The position numbers were made by a program, and so were the translations under genes. The notes beneath the pieces are model-generated. The model searched no databases, was not told the origin of the DNA, and saw only the letters and a program-made list of their open reading frames with translations. Shown piece after piece: positions 46,225 to 58,760 of a stretch of 64,000 nt of DNA. Location: NCBI GenBank assembly GCA_007026445.1, contig VDMD01000002.1, positions 682,001 to 746,000 of the forward strand. Direction: 5' to 3'. How positions within the stretch are numbered: the first letter of the stretch is position 1; each line of letters opens with the position of its first letter. This stretch comes from Schizophyllum amplum (lineage: Eukaryota > Basidiomycota > Agaricomycetes > Agaricales > Schizophyllaceae).

Positions 46225-47975
46225 TCACCGCCCTCCCTGCCGCGCCTTGGCCGACTTCGCCTGACTAGTCGGACGCTTGCGCGACCGCCCCTGCTGCTTG
46301 TACCGCTCCCGCAGCGCCTCGTACACAGGCGCCATCGCCGCCACCAGCGCGTCTTCCTCCAGCTCCTGCGCCGGCACGGCAGGGTAGCGACCGCGGTTCT
46401 GGGAGAGATCCGCCGCGATGCGCCGGGCCATGGCTTGGTTGTGCTTGGAACGCCGCAGGGTCACCGACCAAGCGAAGCGCACCGGCTCCGAGGGCGGCCA
46501 TGGCAAGCCGGGCTCGGCTGGCTCGTCGGGCAGCATCTCGTCTTCGCTTATCCGCATACAATGCAGAGTATGGGCGAAGAGGGCGTCCTGGGGCGCGTCA
46601 GTATCCCATCCGGAGAACGGTGTACTCACTTACTGGTAAAGTGGTGATGTTGACGATGTTGAACCGAGGGGACTTCTGATGCGTGCTCTCCATGTCATCT
46701 TCCGACTTGCGCTTGCCCAGGCTTGTCGGCGTTTGAGAGGGGGCTGGCTGACCGGATGGCGCCTGCGACGGTGGAAGCGGCCCTGAAACCTGAGGTTCAG
46801 CCTTGACCTGGAATCTGGAAATCGTTGGCATAGGTGCCTGTCCAGCCTGCTGATGAGGGGAGGACGGAGGAAGCACCACTTGATGTGGAAGTAGTGCAGA
46901 AGCCGAAGCGTGCTGCGAAGGCGGCAAGGGTGGAGGATGCGCAACTGCAAACATGGGGGAAGACTCGTGACGCAGCCGCATCATTTGCTGCTGGGGCAAC
47001 GAGCTCGGCGGCATGTAGCCAGCATTCTGCGGAGGTGCCAATAGCTGATGCCGCATCGCAGGCGAGTCTGCGTACGGCGACTCGACGGAAGGCAGTGACA
47101 CAGGCGATGGCGGCGGCATGCCGGTCTGCATGGAAGGATGTGGCGCGGCGAAACGTAGTTGGGCCCAGGCCTGGGGAGGCGAGTGTGAGAGCGAATTGAG
47201 TTGGTTCCACAACCCGGCGATTTGTTCGCGCAGAGAACGCTCGATGTGCTCGAAACGTTCCACCCTGTTCGCAAGGTCACTTTTGACCGCGCTGAGCTCG
47301 TCCTGCAAGTGATTCTCGCGGGCCGTGGTCCGCTCGCGCTCGCTTTCACCATCGCGTTTCATCGTTGAGAGCTGCTCAAGGATCTGCTTAATTTGCATGG
47401 AGAGCGCGTTGTCTGCCGGAGTGGGAACAGGTGGGTAGACTTTCTGGGTCGTAGGAGGGAGCTGGGATGAGTTATGAGGGGCAAATGACGGCGATTCTGA
47501 TGCAGCACTATGGTACTGTGAGTGCGCGAACAAGGCACGAGAGGTAGAGCACGCACGCAGGCATGCCTAGCGCCAATTCAAGCTCATTGCGAGGCGGAGG
47601 TGGTCTGGGTGAGGCTCCATTGTAGAATTGTTGTTGCTGGGCGCCTCCTGTGTAAGACCGTCGATAGTATTGGGCCGAGAGTTGAGCCTGATGGGTTTGC
47701 GGGTTCATTCGCTGTTCGACGTTCCGCGGTTGACCCCCATTGCCGTAAGCCGCGACTTGACCTTGCTCGTTCATGTAGTATTGCTGCTGTTCCTGCATGC
47801 CTGACTGTGCTGGCCTCTGAGAGCCATAGAAAGCGCCGTTGAAGCTCTGCGCCTGCCAGTCGGCTTGCGATGGCTGCTGCTGCTGCTGCGCGGGATATTG
47901 GGAAGGATGCAGGCTTGGCTGCGCCTGGGGTTGCGCGTAAATGTTCGAAAAGCCGTCAAAGGACATGCTGCCCAT
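46225..47975 (-). CDS. Uncharacterised Gln/Pro-rich protein with a conserved C-terminal domain
   Basis: The start at 47975 is MGSMSFDGFSNIYAQPQAQP; the upstream in-frame TTG is not used. The first exon is Gln/Tyr-rich, like a low-complexity transcription-regulator N-terminus. A coiled coil follows (MQIKQILEQLSTMKRDGESE, ERERTTARENHLQDEL), then a Pro/Ser-rich linker with a basic GKRKSEDDME patch. The last exon after a short intron reads DTDAPQDALFAHTLHCMRIS, PSEPVRFAWSVTLRRSKHNQ, AMARRIAADLSQNRGRYPAV, and ends in a basic tail KRPTSQAKSAKARQGGR. This resembles a recurring Agaricomycete arrangement (FxWSxTxxxSxHN then RDLxxxR), but no function is known. A nuclear role is an inference from composition. 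It is divergent from RPN11. Confidence 0.6.
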
Positions 47976-48178
47976 GGTGGGAGAAGGCAAAGAGCGAAGT
48001 TGCTGATTGTTTACGAAAAGTCGCGTTCGGTCAGCTGCGCGTTTCCGCGTCGCGCGTCATTTGATAATCGCGAGCATCGGCAATCGCCGGCGACGCGTCA
48101 GCGGACGCGTCTCGCTGCTCTCGCTCGTTATTCACGCGTCCATCACCTCAACCCTTACTGTTATACCAGGCAGCTACC
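47976..48178. promoter_or_regulatory. Bidirectional promoter with three ACGCGT boxes (RPN11 / Gln-rich gene)
   Basis: 203 bp between divergent start codons. ACGCGT occurs at 48093-48098, 48105-48110 and 48134-48139. This hexamer is the MluI cell-cycle box (MBF site in yeast). A yeast-type proteasome box GGTGGCAAA was looked for and not seen. Confidence 0.55.
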
Positions 48179-49366
<1,188 letters not shown>

Positions 49367-50529
49367 TCTTTATTGGAATAGGTCACTGCATACGGAGCTT
49401 CTCTTCGCGCCCTGCTCATTGTACCATTGTCAAACATTCATCCTCGTTGTGTTCTGCGAGAGCCCATTATAGGCTTTTGCCCAATGCGCACACCGCAATG
49501 GAATGGTCATGGTAAAAGCACTTCATCTGCTAATTCGGTATGCATGTATGAAATCCAAGGACTTCGAAGGCGGACCAATCGTAGCCATCTCCGTATCAAT
49601 TGCGTTGTACACTGCCACTGTACTGTACAGTTTGTTTTACAGGCAGGTGGCTATTTGCTTGGGCATGTTTGCCTTTGTGTGCGCAATTTGGTGGCATGAT
49701 GGTCACGCGTGACGGTGTGCTTTCAATGCTTGACACGAACCAAATACGAGACTCCACAACCATCAACGTAACGTATGAGAAAGCAAAGGATACTGTGTTG
49801 GCAAAGGGCGTCTCTTATGGAAGCCAAATCCTGCCACGCTATGACCTCTCGTCGCTGTCTAGGTACCTGTCACCGAATGGGCCACAAATTGCCGCCGTCC
49901 GCCATTGTCGCTGTCTACTGGACCAAAGATCGCTTGCTATGGTCCTTTGCACCGCTTATGCATATCTTATGTGCATGGAATTTATGAACGCATGACCTGC
50001 TGGGCCTAACAGCATTGCTTGCGCGCCGACCAGCCGGCAGCACAATGAGAGGTCCGTTCTTTCGATACAATAAAATGACTGCGGGCACCGTTGCCCCGAC
50101 CCTGGTATCTTCTATCGCCCGCCTTTCTAGCGAACTATTGCCACTGCTAAACTTTCAGAGTCTGACAGGATGTATCGCTCGCACAGGTAGTCAACAGCTT
50201 TTTTTGGCAGTGTGGCATGCCTAACAATACCTCACAGCTACGAACAACCGACTCTGCCACCTATGCATTTGCCAGACGACCCGGCGTGCGTGCTCTTGTA
50301 GCTATCCGACATTTCAATCGCTAACTTGACGTTCCCAGCTATCGCGAGGGTCCTCGCTGTGAGGTCCCAGTGATGTATGTATTGTAAGCATCCTCTGTTT
50401 ATCTCTCTCGAAGATCCAAGCGTCTGACCCAAATCACAAAGCCCGCGCCACCTTCCAGCTGTCCTACAACGCCTGCGCTACACCGGGTCCACGGTGCATA
50501 TAATAAGCCCCGACTCGCAGCATACAGTT
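49367..50529. other. Intergenic, no gene seen
   Basis: About 1.16 kb between RPN11 and the small zinc-finger gene. Several short overlapping frames occur, none with domains or convincing splice sites. It presumably contains the RPN11 3' UTR and the promoter of the next gene. Confidence 0.35.
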
Positions 50530-51228
50530 ATGCATATGGACGAGGACACCCCTCAATCGCCCACCAAGTCTTCGCCTACACAAGAGTCGCCATCCCCCAC
50601 GACTAGTCTCGAAACAATGCCGAGGACGAGTCCGCCATCCAACACTGGCCGTCCGCCGTCCCCATCTCTCACCATGGAATATTTCCGCACTGCGCTGGGT
50701 CTATACCCAGCCGAACTGGAGCCGGCGATGTCTGAGCCGCCGCACCATACTACCATCAGCCCATCGCATGAGCGGTGCCCTCTCGCCCACGTCGACGAAC
50801 CCGGCCTATGGTGCGCATACAGACCGGGCGGATTCACGGCAGCTGCTCGCGTCACCGCCCTCCGGAAGCACATGACCGACCATGCCCTACACTGGCACCT
50901 CCCCTCAAGCGGCCGCCCCTACCATTGTCCTATCAACGGCTGCGCCTATGACAGGCCACACACAATCCCAGCGACACACGGCTGTCCCCCGACCAGAGAC
51001 GACTTGGTCGAGCATATGATGCGACACATCACCCTCGACGAGACCCCGTACCCGAGTTGCCCACTATGCGCAAGGGAGCTACGGAAGAACTTTGGTACGA
51101 CGGATTTATTGACCCACTACGCGGAGGGTACATGCCTTGTGCTCCGTCAGATGGCCAGCGACAAGGGACTGCACGACTTGGCGGATAGGTTGGACACACC
51201 TTATGCTCGTTGGTGTGCACATTATTAA
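50530..51228 (+). CDS. Small C2H2-like zinc-finger protein
   Basis: Single frame of about 232 residues from the ATG at 50530 (MHMDEDTPQSPTKSSPTQES); the GTG-led extension is not used. The first third is Ser/Pro/Thr-rich. The rest has Cys and His pairs in degenerate C2H2 spacing: LAHVDEPGLWCAYRPG with RKHMTDHALHWHL; YHCPINGCAYDRPHT with RDDLVEHMMRHI; and PSCPLCARELRKN with LLTHYAEGTC. This looks like three irregular zinc fingers of the sort seen in fungal orphan proteins. DNA binding is possible but unproven. No paralogue is seen in the window. Confidence 0.55.
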   Translation: MHMDEDTPQSPTKSSPTQESPSPTTSLETMPRTSPPSNTGRPPSPSLTMEYFRTALGLYPAELEPAMSEPPHHTTISPSHERCPLAHVDEPGLWCAYRPGGFTAAARVTALRKHMTDHALHWHLPSSGRPYHCPINGCAYDRPHTIPATHGCPPTRDDLVEHMMRHITLDETPYPSCPLCARELRKNFGTTDLLTHYAEGTCLVLRQMASDKGLHDLADRLDTPYARWCAHY

Positions 51229-51532
51229 AGCAGGATCAAACTGAGGATATGCGAAGTATGTCATCGATTGCTACAGTGTCTTTTGCATGGTCTGCGCTAC
51301 ACAAACATGCAGGAAATAAATTCAGTACGTTAGAGAAAGCGTCAGCAAAGGCATGAGCGAGAACGGAGAAAACAAGACCGATACGTTAAATACTCGTGAA
51401 ATACGTGGGCAATACATATCGAGTCGACGCGTCGTCTGAATGCAGTTGACGGTATCTCCAGTCCGATTGCAGCTGGTCGTGCGATGTCATCGTCGTCATA
51501 AGTGTACACATTTTCCTTTGGCGTTCATTCCC
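51229..51532. other. Convergent 3' intergenic region
   Basis: About 300 bp between the zinc-finger stop and the chitin synthase stop. Only 3' UTRs are expected; nothing else was recognised. Confidence 0.4.
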
Positions 51533-54500
51533 TTACTCGCCAGCGAAGAGCCGGACGACCATGTACGTCGCGCAGCCGACGAAGCGGATGACTAGACATC
51601 ACGTTAAGCCATCGGTAACGTAGCGACCGACATCAGAACACTCACAAGCTAGCCCTGCGACTGAGAAGAGCAAGAACGCCATGTAGCCGCTGACCGTCTT
51701 ACTCGCCCCATCACTATCCGCCGACCCGTTCGTGCTCCTGTCGATAAGTCAGCGGGCACGCACCACCACCAGTACGGCAGAGTCTTACAGAATGAGGGCA
51801 CCGAGCAAGCCGTTGCTCAACGTCCATGCCAACAGCACGCTGTGCCACAAAGTCAGCAAGCGCATATAGCTCGTGCAATTCGTAAACTGACTTCGTCCGG
51901 AACGTCTTGTAGTAGTCTTCCTGCACCGTAGATGGATCCGGCTTGCTGTCCTCCTTCGGTGGCTTCGTGTTCAGTACATGAATGGCGTCCTCGTATAGAG
52001 CGTTAATATCCTGCTCCTGCGTCGGCACGTTGACCTCCACTTCCGTCTTCCCGTCCTTTGACGTGGTCACGACACCCAGATCCGTCTGGACCTTGTTGTC
52101 GCCCTTGGTACCCCACGAGACGTCGTGAACGTTCGCGAAGGCGTAAACGTTGAGTACGGAGATGTACGACGGTGCCATGAGTAGGTACTGGATGAAAGAC
52201 GTGATCATGTGCCAGGGCTCGAACTAACAAGAAGAGGTCAGTATGCATCGCATTCAGAACAAGTACAACTCACGAAGATGAGGGAAGCGATGACGTATAG
52301 ACCAGTCGTAGCAAGCAATGAGAGGACGATGTTTCTGTGGAAATGGCATCAGAATAACGTCCCGGCCTATACATCGTGGACGCACCTGAATATAGAGTTG
52401 GTAAACAGGCTCGATAGCGTCAAACTGCCGTTCTCTGCCTGGATATTCTGTATGCCCTTGACGGCCAGTAGCACTGCTGCCACCTAACCTCTCGTCAGCC
52501 TCGTGTTCTGACCATGTAGAGGGAAACCGTACCGTCATATAAACCGTTATAGCTGCAAAGATTATGAACGCAGTCGTGTAGCCCCACTTGGCACCCTGTA
52601 CAAATCGTCAACAAAAACACATGATGTGCAGAACTTGAGTATCCCACCTGCGGTCGATTGCCCAGCGCCAGAATGAAGCACATGACGAGCAAGCCAAGAT
52701 AGATATAATTGATGATGATGTTGGGTATGTGCATGGCGGAGCCCACGATGGAGTCATCCTCCATAGCCGTCGACAAGATCGTGAACGCGATGTAGTAGTT
52801 GGCCTGCGCAGATGGTCACCAAGAAAACCCACAAACACTTGGAGGGGGCAACACTCACGAGGGAGAACCAGGCAAAGATGGTCTGGAATATTTGATAGAG
52901 GGTCTCGACGTGTAGCCAAAATTTGCGCATGAACGTATGCGCTGAGCGATAGATATAGTAGAAGTGGAATCTATCAACGTTCGTCAGTATCCCTATTGTT
53001 CGGCTCAATGCGCCCACGTACATTGAGTGCACCGCTGCGAAGAACGAGCCGTTCAACCACCGTCGCCGTTGGGAGATCAGCTCCGGCACCTGGTCCGGCA
53101 CATCCGTAATCGCATACGCGCTCTTCACGTAGTGAAGGATCCATGACCCGCCACGTTTGCTGACGAGCTCCCAACACAGAATACGATCTTCGGCAAGATA
53201 CATGTTCGCAGTGAAGATATCCGCACCCGCGCCATGCATCTTTTCGCCGAGGAAGTATTTCTGCAACGGCCCCTCGCCAACCTCATCGTTCTGCAACGCG
53301 ATATAGCGGTAGGCGGAGAATGCACCGGGCAGGACCGTGATGTACCCGAAGAGCGATTCGAGGGGCTTGTCGAGGATGTTCGAAATCTTGTACTCGAAGT
53401 TTTGCGCTGCGACTGAGAAGAGAGTTAACTTCACGTGCTTCGCAATGTACGGCAGACTCACCAAGAGGGTTCAAGAGGTTCAAGCCCCATTTACCCTTCA
53501 ATGCGACGATCTCGCCACAGGCGCCCCCAACGTTCGAGTTGATGTCGAATGCCTTCCATAAATGATAGATGGATGTCGGCCCAGGCATGGTGCCCACATC
53601 GAGCAACACGCAGACGTTGGGCTGCAATATCGGCCCAAATGCGTTGAAGAACCAGCGGTGAGAGTTAATCTTCTTCTGATTCTTCTCCTTCAGGCAGAAG
53701 ATGAGCTGAACGGGCATGGTGCCACGCTCCGCGCCCTCGATCTTCATCGACGGTGTAACGGTAACTGAACGATTGAATTAGCACTGCAGGCCGACGTATG
53801 GGTTTACAACGCCTACTCTGTGTCGTGTACTCGTATATATGCGCCGTCACTGGTTTTTTGTTGACAACGTTCTGCAGAAAATGAGTGAAGACCGAACATC
53901 CTATGCCGTGAACGCGTACCTTGGCAATCCCATCCTGGTAAGCACCCATCGCGGCGATGACACTCAATGTCCTGGAATTGATCTTTTGCCGACCGTCGGA
54001 GACGATACACACGACGACCTTCTTCCAGCCATCCTTACCCCATGTCTTGCTGCGGTCGCGCTTGCACAAATGCGCGATGTTCTTAATCACACCATGCATC
54101 GTGCGGCAGAACAACTCCTCGTCCTCGTTGTACATGGTCATGACGATAAACAGCTCCGTGCGCCGGGGCGGATCGTAGTGCACCTGCCGCAACGTGAAGC
54201 CGCTGTCCTTGAAGTCATTCGGGTCGCACGTCGCGGCCGAGTAGCGCATGTGCGTGAACTCGCGCTCATTTTTGAGCGCGCACATGTCGAGCAGCTTGGA
54301 CGCGACGGGCTGGTCGAGCACGAAGTTGCCGTGGAAAAGCTCGACGCGCTTGATCGTCTTGTACCGACGCGGCACGCGCTGGGGGATGCGCCCATAGCGG
54401 ATGTTGGTCTCCGACTGCGCGTCGTCCTCGTCGTATGCGCCAGGCATGTCCACTAGGCTCACCGGGTAGTCGCTCATGGGCCGCCCGATATCGAGGCGAC

Positions 54501-55137
54501 TCGCCTGCGAGTGATCGCGCCTGAGTAGGGGGATGTCACCTGCATCGGGGTCATCGTCTTCGTAGGATTGGCGCGCTCCCCCTGGGTTGTCCAGGTACAT
54601 CGACTGCGGGCTATGATCCATGCGTTGGCCCTGATACTGGGGATCGCTATAGCCATAATCGTGCGCTTGTACGGCTGGTTGGGGAAGGGGGGGCGGGGAT
54701 CCAGGGTAGACGGTGCCGGGTGCAGGTGTATAGGACTGTGGGGGCGCAGGCGTATAAGAATGAGGCTGAGCGTACGTCTCTTGCAGTGAGTATCCTTGGT
54801 TACGTTAGAATGCTGTTTTGACATCACGGCAGCAACGCACCTGGATACATCGTGCTGCTCTGCACGGGGGGCGCATAGGGCGTTGCGAATGGATCTTGCG
54901 CGGGAGCGCCGAAGACCGCCTGTGGCGGGGGCGATCCAACATAGCTCTGCATAGGAGGCGGCGATCCCACTAAGTTTGGCGGCGCGGGTGGTGGATACTG
55001 CTGATCATACTGGTCGTATGGGTTTGGGTTGTAGCCGTCATTGTAGTGTCGCCTCTGCGCTTCGTCTGCCTGCAATGTCGCGATGAGAGCGGCCTGACGC
55101 GAAAGACCTGAACACGCACCTCGGGGTAGTGCGACAT
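51533..55137 (-). CDS. Chitin synthase, division 1
   Basis: Many small exons. MSHYPE is followed by a 50-bp intron, then [18 protein letters not shown] and a Pro/Tyr/Gln-rich cytoplasmic N-terminus. Catalytic core: [122 protein letters not shown] and the product-channel motif QRRRWLNGS. About seven membrane helices follow, with [20 protein letters not shown] and ending [10 protein letters not shown]. The EDRILCWEL and QRRRW motifs are intact, so it should be active at the plasma membrane, making cell-wall chitin from UDP-GlcNAc. The N-terminal domain and core fit classes I-III; a myosin head (classes V, VII) is absent. The exact class is not assigned. Confidence 0.92.
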
Positions 55138-55687
55138 GCTATCGTCTTGGCTGCGCTCTTTCAGTCGTGGGGACTTTAACTGTTATGCAGCCGGCAAATA
55201 TGCTGTGTTCGCGGTGTCCGAGGGCGAGGAAATCGCAGTGATGGAGGCTGTGGGAAGTGGTGTGCACCGCCGCCCGGGTAACCAGGCCGCGCGTCTTCGT
55301 TCTAACGCGAGGAGTACAGTGATTTACAGGATATACGTCTTGGCGCTGCTGGACGTCTTCGTCGACCAGGACAACGAGGAGGATAAGATGCTGTTGTTTG
55401 TTAAGCGACCAAGACTGGTGTTGGGTAAGTCCGCTTTGACGTCACATTCAAATGGGGATACACCTAAAAAGGCGCCGGGCGCGAGGCACAATGACCGGTC
55501 ACCGGTCAAGCTTCAAGACTCAAGGGAATATTCTTACCCCATATCGTTCTCGCAACGACGTCCAGACTCCAAAGTCAGCCAGTCTCCATCCTCCAATACA
55601 AATCATACTAACATATCATGCATATACGGTATGACGGTACTTAAACACATATGCTGAGTTACAGTATCTCCTTGCATAACGTCGAGC
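55138..55687. other. Chitin synthase upstream region with a 17-bp palindrome
   Basis: About 550 bp between the chitin synthase start and the 3' end of the next minus-strand gene. The odd palindrome TGACCGGTCACCGGTCA is at 55492-55508, about 355 bp upstream of the start codon. No gene is seen. Confidence 0.45.
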
Positions 55688-56560
55688 TCACGCCGCCGAG
55701 GTTGTTGCCACAAGCTCGTCCACGTTGGATACACCCTTGTGTCTGAGGAGGTTCTGTACACGTCCTACGTCGTTCGCGAAGGCGACATTGAAAGACCAAC
55801 TTTCATCGTCCTGCTCGGGCTGACGAATGCCCGCACAGCCGAAGTCAATGACCACCGCCCTCCCGGGCGCAACGATAATGTTGTTCTCGTTAAGATCATT
55901 GTGGAATACTTCGTGCGCCCCGAAGCTGTCAACAGCAGATACTAGGGCGGTACAGAGGTCGCGGGTGAGCTCCTCGACGGGCGCATCGCGGAATACGACG
56001 CCTTTCACATACTCCATGACGAGTGCGGGCGGCCTATACGCACGCTCGTCCGGCGGGACGAGCACTCCTTCCATGAGGAGACGAGGGATAGCTGCGCCCT
56101 GCAGGTGCTGCAGGTGCGTATATGCAGCGTGTTCTGAGTCGAAGCACTCCGTCGAGAGATACTGGTAATGTGCTTCCCATAGCGCCGCACGCGCCGTGTG
56201 TCCAGCAACGTCGTCAGGCGCAGGACTCTCCTCCCAGAGGTCATCCTCGTCGTACGTGTCAGGCGCTGCGCGCTCGTTTTCAAGCGACCACGGACGCGAC
56301 GGTATTGCCGGCCGTGAAGGATCGACCGGGGTCAAACCCAGGCGGTCATCCAGGAAGCGCGGGTCGTAAATTTTGAGTATGATTGGTTCCGAGGATACAT
56401 CCGCACAGCGCACAAGGAGGACAACACTCTTCGTGAAGGGCGCGAACGGCCGGACGATGGTGAAGATGAAGTGTTGTCCGCGGTCGTTATCCAGGGTGAC
56501 GCTTTGTCCTGGGGCGAACATAGTGAATGCAGAGTCCGTTGCCGGTGGTGATCCAGGCAT
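55688..56560 (-). CDS. Fungal kinase-fold protein (aminoglycoside-phosphotransferase-like)
   Basis: Single-exon frame of 290 residues starting MPGSPPATDSAFTMFAPGQS. Kinase-like elements are in order: an N-lobe with EPIILKIYDPRF, a hinge PPALVMEYVKGVVF, the catalytic loop HEVFHNDLNENNIIV and a metal-binding AVVIDFGCAG. HNDxxxxN and DFG are the active-site signature of the small-molecule/protein-kinase-like fold. Such proteins are abundant in Agaricomycetes and mostly uncharacterised (FunK1/APH-related). All key residues are present. The substrate cannot be told from sequence. The protein is short for a protein kinase because it lacks an extended C-lobe. Confidence 0.65.
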   Translation of the reverse strand: MPGSPPATDSAFTMFAPGQSVTLDNDRGQHFIFTIVRPFAPFTKSVVLLVRCADVSSEPIILKIYDPRFLDDRLGLTPVDPSRPAIPSRPWSLENERAAPDTYDEDDLWEESPAPDDVAGHTARAALWEAHYQYLSTECFDSEHAAYTHLQHLQGAAIPRLLMEGVLVPPDERAYRPPALVMEYVKGVVFRDAPVEELTRDLCTALVSAVDSFGAHEVFHNDLNENNIIVAPGRAVVIDFGCAGIRQPEQDDESWSFNVAFANDVGRVQNLLRHKGVSNVDELVATTSAA

Positions 56561-56723
56561 CTTTCCTTGCGCGGATGGTGAGGTGCACGAAAGGCTGGCG
56601 GCGATAGAAAGACCACTGCAAACTCGACCATTTTCTCACGATATGTTTAGCGGCAGCGTACATATCCAGATTAGCCTAAATACCTTCCGGTCTCCCGATG
56701 TAGACCAGGTCTACACGGAGCAA

Positions 56724-57767
56724 CTACGCCGACACGTGCTTCTCATCGCCCCCCACGGCCCAGTCCCTCAAGCCCAGCTTCTCGCGAGCTTCCTGCAGTT
56801 GTGTGGGCTTCATCTCACGAAAGGTGATTGCGGGGCGTATCGCGCCTGATAAAGACGGACGCGATGCATGCGACATGGCCCCGAACATGGAAGGATGGTC
56901 CCTGTCGTACAAGGCAGATGCAGATTGTGAGAGGCTGGCGGTCTGTGTGGCGAGAGCGGCGAAGGAGGATGTGGAGTCGTGGTACCTGCAAGTAAGGACG
57001 GAGGACACGATGAAATGATGAGGGGAAGGGAGACGAGGAGAGGGGGGAAGGGTTAGAGAGGCAAAAAAGACGAGCACATCTACTCACAGCCTACTTGAGA
57101 ATCAGCATACCAGATCAGTGAATAGGCTCACAAGACTACGCACCGATATGCTTCTTTGTTCAGACAGTCCACCTCCTCGAGCGCATCGAGCGCGTGCTTC
57201 TTGAACGCGGCCTTCACCCAGTGCAAGACGTCGAACGCATGATGCTCCTTCGGCCTACAGAAAGTCAGCTTGCAACTCGCAGGTTGGCGCCCTGTACGCA
57301 CCTCCACGGCCGAAAACGCGGTGCCAGGTTGAACGTTCCATCCTGCGCGATCAGCGGGTGGAACACGTCCGTTACGAACTGCACAAGTGGCGGGTGCTCG
57401 GGGTAGTTGCGGGGGAACGCGAGACGGAACTTGAGCACGGCGTCGCTGTAGTAGCCTAAGAGGCCGCGCGCTGAGCGACGCGCGACAGGTGCGCTGTGCG
57501 ATGTGACGCACCTTGGTGGACGAAGAGCACGGCGTCCCAGATGAGGAGACTCTCGATAGAGGGGACGACGTAGACGCCGAGCGGACAGTGCGACGCATGG
57601 CGGAGGGACGAATACTCGAGCGCAACGGCGGTCTTGGTGACCGGGCTCACGGTGTCGGCCTCCTTTGACGCGGACTCGGTCGGTTTGTGTGTCTTGGTGC
57701 GGCTCTTGTTGCGCTTCAAGCCGCTAAAGTCAAGGGACTGGGAGTTGGGGAGGGGGATGGGGAACAT
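56724..57767 (-). CDS. E2 variant of the FTS/AKTIP type (no catalytic cysteine)
   Basis: Several exons starting MFPIPLPNSQSLDFSGLKRN. The UBC-like fold reads VALEYSSLRHASHCPLGVYV, VPSIESLLIWDAVLFVHQG, then YYSDAVLKFRLAFPRNYPEH, PPLVQFVTDVFHPLIAQDGT and FNLAPRFRPW. RPKEHHAFDVLHWVKAAFKK follows where an active E2 has its catalytic Cys-containing segment; there is no HPN..C arrangement. The C-terminus is an added tail ending VGGDEKHVSA. The pattern LEYSxL..GVYVxPS..LxWxGVLFVxxGxY and the absence of Cys match FTS/AKTIP proteins, which act with Hook-type adaptors in dynein-based endosome movement. The role is inferred from the family. Confidence 0.78.
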
Positions 57768-57820
57768 GGTGACGGGCGGACGCAAGTCCGAATCAACATA
57801 ACTCTTCTTGATTTCTGATT

Positions 57821-58554
57821 CTACGCCTTCAAGCCGTACTTGTCCCGGTAGTCGCGCATCTCGGCGAGCTCCTTGCTCATCCCCTTGCTCTCCAGCCACG
57901 CCATCAGGTCGCGCATCTGCAGGATCGCCCGCACGCGGCCGGCGCCCACCAGCTCCTCGATCTCCGTCACCGTGCTGCGGCGCGCGTCCCCTTGGCCTAT
58001 TTCCTCCCGGTCCAGCAGCTGCACGACGCCCACGACCTCCCCGCCGGCTGCCTGCACCGTCCCGATCGCCTCACGCACCGCCTTCCCACTCGTCATCACA
58101 TCGTCGAGCACCAGCACTCGTCGCCCGGCGAGTGGCGCGCCCACCGTCTTGCCGCCCTCCCCGTGGTCCTTGGCCTCCTTGCGGTCGTATGCGAACCCTA
58201 CGTCCCGCTTGTGCTGGGTGTGCAGCGCGAGGGCGGTCACCGCCGCAAAGGGGATGCCCTTGTATGCTGGCCCGAAGAGCACATCGAACGGTACCTTGTC
58301 CTCCGGGAAGGCTCCTGCGACCGTGTTTGCGTACGCATCTGCGAGCGTCGCGAGGATGGGGCCCGTGTTCATCAAGCCTGCATTGATGAAGTAAGGGGAA
58401 ACACTAGCTACGAAATTCTCGTCAATCGCTACAGAGCTGGCATGCAGGGGGCAGCTGACCGGCCGGATTTCAGCACGAATGACCCAAACTTGAGGGCGCC
58501 GACACTCATCGCCTGCTCGATGAGCTCATTTTGGTACGACTCGAGATTCGACAT
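57821..58554 (-). CDS. URA5: Orotate phosphoribosyltransferase
   Basis: Two exons. The start at 58554 is MSNLESYQNELIEQAMSVGA, then LKFGSFVLKSG. The intron splits an Arg codon, giving SGRVSPYFINAGLMNTGP. Key motifs: DVLFGPAYKGIPFAAVTALA, FAYDRKEAKDHGEGG and the PRPP-binding RRVLVLDDVMTSGKAVREAI. It ends MRDYRDKYGLKA. This is the fifth step of pyrimidine synthesis (orotate plus PRPP to OMP). About 225 residues is the normal fungal length. It lies tail to head with the E2-variant gene (53 bp between its stop and that start). An apparently intact auxotrophy-type marker gene. Confidence 0.95.
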
Positions 58555-58760
58555 GGTGGTCGCGAATAAACGTGCAGCAGAGCGGTCAAAGCGACAGGCG
58601 ATCGATTGCAGATCGTCGTCGGTGGCTTTCATCCAGTGAAGTTCAACGACTGCGATTGGAAGCCCTGGCTCCGTGCGGTCGGTAAAGTAGTACAATACAG
58701 AAAGCTAGTGCTATAGTGCATACTTAGAATATACGACGAACTCAGATCACATTGTCCAAA

